Assembly: GCA_964343305.1 (NCBI GenBank)
Contig: CAYFJO010000214.1
Location: 1-17,282 of the forward strand
Direction: 5' to 3'
DNA length: 17,282 bases
From: CAYFJO01 sp964343305
GTDB lineage: Bacteria; Planctomycetota; Planctomycetia; Pirellulales; Pirellulaceae
Shown here: positions 14,967-17,282 of the stretch, piece by piece
How the letters are laid out: the number at the start of each line of letters is the position of its first letter
Numbering within the stretch: the first letter of the stretch is position 1
Translations under genes and position numbers: made by a program
Notes under the pieces: model-generated
What the model saw: only the letters and a program-made list of their open reading frames with translations
What the model was told of the DNA's origin: nothing
The model's database searches: none

Positions 14967-16208
14967 TCAATCATCTTTTAAAGCGTCGTTATAGAATCGT
15001 TCCGACCCGTCCTGACGTTGCCAGGGCAATGGCCTGCGGCGATGGGCGGCGACGACTTTAGGCAACTCGACTTTGGCCCGGGCCATCATTTGCCGCGCGT
15101 TGTTGCTGATCGCCGCGATTTCCTCATTCAGTTTCAAAGTCCGCCACTGGCCGTCCATCCACACGTATTGCTCGTCGGCCATGGCTGTTTTAATCATGGG
15201 ATGCCGAGTGCCTTTGCATTGAACGACTTGCTTGATCGGCAAGTCGGGATGCTGACGAAACACGCGGCCTCCCATTTGGATTGTGCATCCCCGACCCGAC
15301 GGTCGGCAGAAAACGGTCTTGAGCGAAGGGCAGTCAAATCCTTCCGTCAGAATCGCCATGTTGATCAACACGTCCACGCGGCCAGCTTCGAAGTCCGCAA
15401 GCTGCTTTTCGCGATTCGACTTGGCCGTGACAACTTGTGCACGAATGCCCTGCTTCGCCAACAGACTTTGGCACTCGTCGCATTGATCATTGCGATGGAA
15501 AAAGATCAGCGACTTGCCCCAGTGATCGCGGTCGCTTGCAAAAAACGACGCAACGCTGCTGGGCGTGTATTCGGGAATTGTGTAATGGTGATAGCGGCTC
15601 AGGTAGCCGTCTTGAATCAACTGGTGGATGCCAGCGTCGGTGATCACTTTGTCAAAGCAAAGTTTGATCCGATCCGTGCGAAACGGCGTGGCGGTTAAAC
15701 CGAGCACTTTCTTGGGCCGGATCATGCAGTGCAAATTGGCCATGCTCATCGCCGCGTCATGCTGGGCCTCGTCGACGACCAACATGTCGACCTTGGGTGG
15801 ATTTTTGTCGAACATCGAAATCAGCTTCATGTCGACGTCAAACCCACGTACAACGTTTTCTTCCGCCGCTTGAGCGAGCAGATTCCGACGCATGGAGACC
15901 CAACCGATCGAGAATCCGTGCTGTCGCTGCATCCAGCGAGCGACCGTCAGCCCCATTACTGTTTTGCCGCTGCCCGTGGGACTTTCGATCATCACTGATT
16001 CCACAGCCGGGTCGATTCGGCCCGTACGATCGCGGAATTGGCCGCCAAACATCTGGATGGCTTTGGACATGATGCGGCTTTGATACGGCCGAGGTTCGAT
16101 GTCCAGACCGTCGGCCAACCCCGATACAAAGTCGACTGAATCATCAGCGGCTTCATGAGTGGACAGTTGGTTAAGCGGCGAGTTTGATAGCATCATTGCT
16201 GCTGGCAT
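14967..16208 (-). CDS. DEAD/DEAH-type superfamily 2 helicase
   Basis: The 413-residue protein carries the SF2 helicase motifs in order. RPYQSRIM (40-47) is a Q-like motif. SPTGSGKT (76-83) is Walker A. VVDEAQH (144-150) is motif II. LTATPFR (171-177) is motif III. LTEGFDCPSLKTVFC (287-301) is motif V and QMGGRVFR (311-318) is motif VI. This fits the compact type I restriction-HsdR/RecQ-adjacent class of ATP-dependent DNA translocases often found on phages and islands. CDECQ at residues 243-247 resembles a single metal-binding knuckle but lacks a second pair. There is no nuclease or methylase domain. The start at ATG 16208 is supported by AAGGAG 10 bases upstream. It precedes the DUF932 gene on the same strand. 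A role in plasmid/phage-type replication, repair or defence is possible and cannot be chosen from sequence. Confidence 0.9.
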   Translation of the reverse strand: MPAAMMLSNSPLNQLSTHEAADDSVDFVSGLADGLDIEPRPYQSRIMSKAIQMFGGQFRDRTGRIDPAVESVMIESPTGSGKTVMGLTVARWMQRQHGFSIGWVSMRRNLLAQAAEENVVRGFDVDMKLISMFDKNPPKVDMLVVDEAQHDAAMSMANLHCMIRPKKVLGLTATPFRTDRIKLCFDKVITDAGIHQLIQDGYLSRYHHYTIPEYTPSSVASFFASDRDHWGKSLIFFHRNDQCDECQSLLAKQGIRAQVVTAKSNREKQLADFEAGRVDVLINMAILTEGFDCPSLKTVFCRPSGRGCTIQMGGRVFRQHPDLPIKQVVQCKGTRHPMIKTAMADEQYVWMDGQWRTLKLNEEIAAISNNARQMMARAKVELPKVVAAHRRRPLPWQRQDGSERFYNDALKDD

Positions 16209-16449
16209 TTCTTGATTTCTCCTTGAACTAAACGTGGGTCTCGTTTGGTTGCACGTATCATCGATGCAACCGATGACACGTTAGGTCACCACGATGCGGG
16301 GTCTCTTCAAGGAGAAAAGCAGAACCATTGATTGACCGTGCGATTTGCCAAACATCAGACGGCGAGTGCCGAGGAAGTCAGAGACGTTGGGCATGACGAA
16401 TTGTTCGCGCGGAGTTGGCGCGAAGGCAACCCTTATTCCAAAACTGGGA
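16209..16449. other. Intergenic region between the DUF1080 and helicase genes
   Basis: These 241 bases contain the helicase leader (ribosome site and nested stem-loop). The word TTCAAGGAGAAA occurs here in both orientations: on the plus strand near 16306-16317, and on the minus strand near 16214-16225 as the helicase ribosome site. No clear terminator for the DUF1080 gene is visible. A 64-codon minus-strand frame (16281-16475) is open across the region but overlaps the DUF1080 end and has no ribosome site. Confidence 0.4.
16231..16282 (-). promoter_or_regulatory. Nested stem-loop in the leader of the helicase gene
   Basis: GGTTGCA (16247-16253) pairs perfectly with TGCAACC (16265-16271) around an 11-base loop. 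Outside it AACGTG (16231-16236) pairs with CACGTT (16277-16282). The structure lies just upstream of the ribosome site for the minus-strand helicase, where it could be an operator or a leader RNA element. Nothing identifies a ligand or a known class. Confidence 0.35.
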
Positions 16450-17226
16450 TTACTTGCTCTTTTTACGCCGATCAAGAATGCCTTGCAGCTCTTTTTGCTC
16501 AGCCTTCAGAACTTCGTCCGGGATTTTCGCGGGCACCACAGGCGATCGATCAAGCTTGTCGTCGTCACCCAGTTCGCGAAGTTTGATGCCGCGATACCAA
16601 ACCGGATCGCCGTGGTCCTGCAAAAAAAGGCTTCCACCACGCGCGTCCAGATCCGCCCCACGTTTCTTCAACAGGTCAACGTTCCACGCCCACTTCTCGT
16701 CCGCATAGTCGAAGTCGATGACCTTTGCGCCGTTCAGCCAATGCTGGACAATTGTGCCCCGGCAGATAATTCGACCGTCATTCCACGCGCCGACGGGTTT
16801 GGTCGCATCGTGGGACGGAGCCATGCAGAAGTACAGCGACGCGGCACTCGTTCGCGGATCCTTTCCGTCCGCGTGAACCTGGTTGTCAAGGATTTGATAT
16901 TCGTATTGCCCCGGTCGGTAATACACGCCGCTGTTGCTGCCCTTGGCGACCTTCCACTGAATACGAAGTTCAAAATCGTCGGGGACCTTCTTAACGGCGT
17001 ACGTAAGACTGCCGCCGCGTCCTTCCCGCGTGATCGCCCCGTCTTTCACCATCCAGTTGCCGCTATGCTTCCAGCCGTCAAGATTGTCGCCATTGAATAA
17101 CGCCTCGAATCCAGCCTTGCGATCATCCGCTGTCAATAAATTCGCGTCGTCGGCCGAAACTGCGAACGGGGGAAGACAGAGAATGGCGTACGAGAGAAGG
17201 ACGAACGTGGAATTGTTGATTTTCAT
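16450..17226 (-). CDS. Secreted DUF1080 (3-keto-disaccharide hydrolase domain) protein
   Basis: The 258-residue protein has a Sec signal peptide (residues 1-24, VLLSYAILCLPPFAVSA, cleavage before DD). One DUF1080 domain follows: FEALFNGDNLDGWKHSG near 43-57, then VKDGAI, GSNSGVYYR, YEYQILDN, WNDGRIICRG...HWLNG and DHGDPVWYRGIKLREL. The last segment is the hallmark end of the jelly-roll fold. A charged helical tail (about 220-258) ends in RRKKSK. DUF1080 proteins are strongly expanded in planctomycetes. Some members act on 3-keto-sugars, but most have no assigned substrate. It should work in the periplasm or outside the cell in polysaccharide use. The gene stands apart from the helicase pair and shows no link to the electron-transfer genes. 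No strong ribosome site is seen. Confidence 0.93.
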   Translation of the reverse strand: MKINNSTFVLLSYAILCLPPFAVSADDANLLTADDRKAGFEALFNGDNLDGWKHSGNWMVKDGAITREGRGGSLTYAVKKVPDDFELRIQWKVAKGSNSGVYYRPGQYEYQILDNQVHADGKDPRTSAASLYFCMAPSHDATKPVGAWNDGRIICRGTIVQHWLNGAKVIDFDYADEKWAWNVDLLKKRGADLDARGGSLFLQDHGDPVWYRGIKLRELGDDDKLDRSPVVPAKIPDEVLKAEQKELQGILDRRKKSK

Positions 17227-17282
17227 CGGCTCACTTCGAGTTTGTAGTTGTGTAGTGCGAACGGGGTGATTAGTTTGACTAG

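Noticed and set aside
16281..16475. Minus-strand 64-codon frame (FVMPNVSDFLGTRRLMFG)
   Set aside because: It overlaps the end of the DUF1080 gene, has no ribosome site and no recognised family; too weak to call.

Overview
The window looks like chromosomal DNA of a planctomycete, probably a Pirellulaceae-type organism (Rhodopirellula/Blastopirellula relatives). This is an inference from gene content. The signs are a secreted DUF1080 protein, a secreted cysteine-rich small protein, a REP-associated transposase with flanking REP palindromes, many different intergenic palindromes, an FHA-GAF-cyclase protein, moderate GC, and several genes without a clear Shine-Dalgarno sequence.

Layout. (1) 1-2700 is a decayed accessory strip. 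It holds the end of a TIR-domain protein (2-145), a helical-repeat gene broken by one missing base (156-1471), a RAYT transposase (1547-2119) between two perfect 33-bp inverted REP copies, and gene fragments interrupted by a palindromic repeat (2180-2575), followed by a heptamer repeat and a 58-bp nested palindrome. (2) 3033-11361 is the core: five same-strand genes. They encode a cytoplasmic protein with two cyclic-nucleotide-binding folds fused to a four-cluster ferredoxin, a membrane cytochrome b with two H-x13-H pairs, a membrane-anchored decaheme cytochrome c with a cysteine-rich cytoplasmic head, a secreted pentaheme c554-like cytochrome, and an outer-membrane beta-barrel. The first three overlap by ATGA (translational coupling). 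(3) 11440-11895 is a small secreted protein with 22 cysteines. (4) 11988-13787 is an FHA-GAF-class III cyclase-like protein with substituted catalytic residues. (5) On the minus strand are a DUF932 protein (13815-14888), a superfamily 2 helicase (14967-16208) and a secreted DUF1080 protein (16450-17226).

How the genes may work together (inference). The core encodes a plausible electron path from cytoplasm to outer membrane: Fe-S ferredoxin, diheme cytochrome b, decaheme c, periplasmic pentaheme c, then a barrel. The ferredoxin has no export signal and carries a well-formed cyclic nucleotide pocket, so electron flow might be gated by a nucleotide second messenger. A cyclase-like gene lies downstream, but its purine-specifying residues are non-standard. 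This nucleotide-gated trans-envelope redox module is the most interesting content of the window. The intergenic spaces hold at least seven distinct palindromic repeat types; one of them occurs twice.
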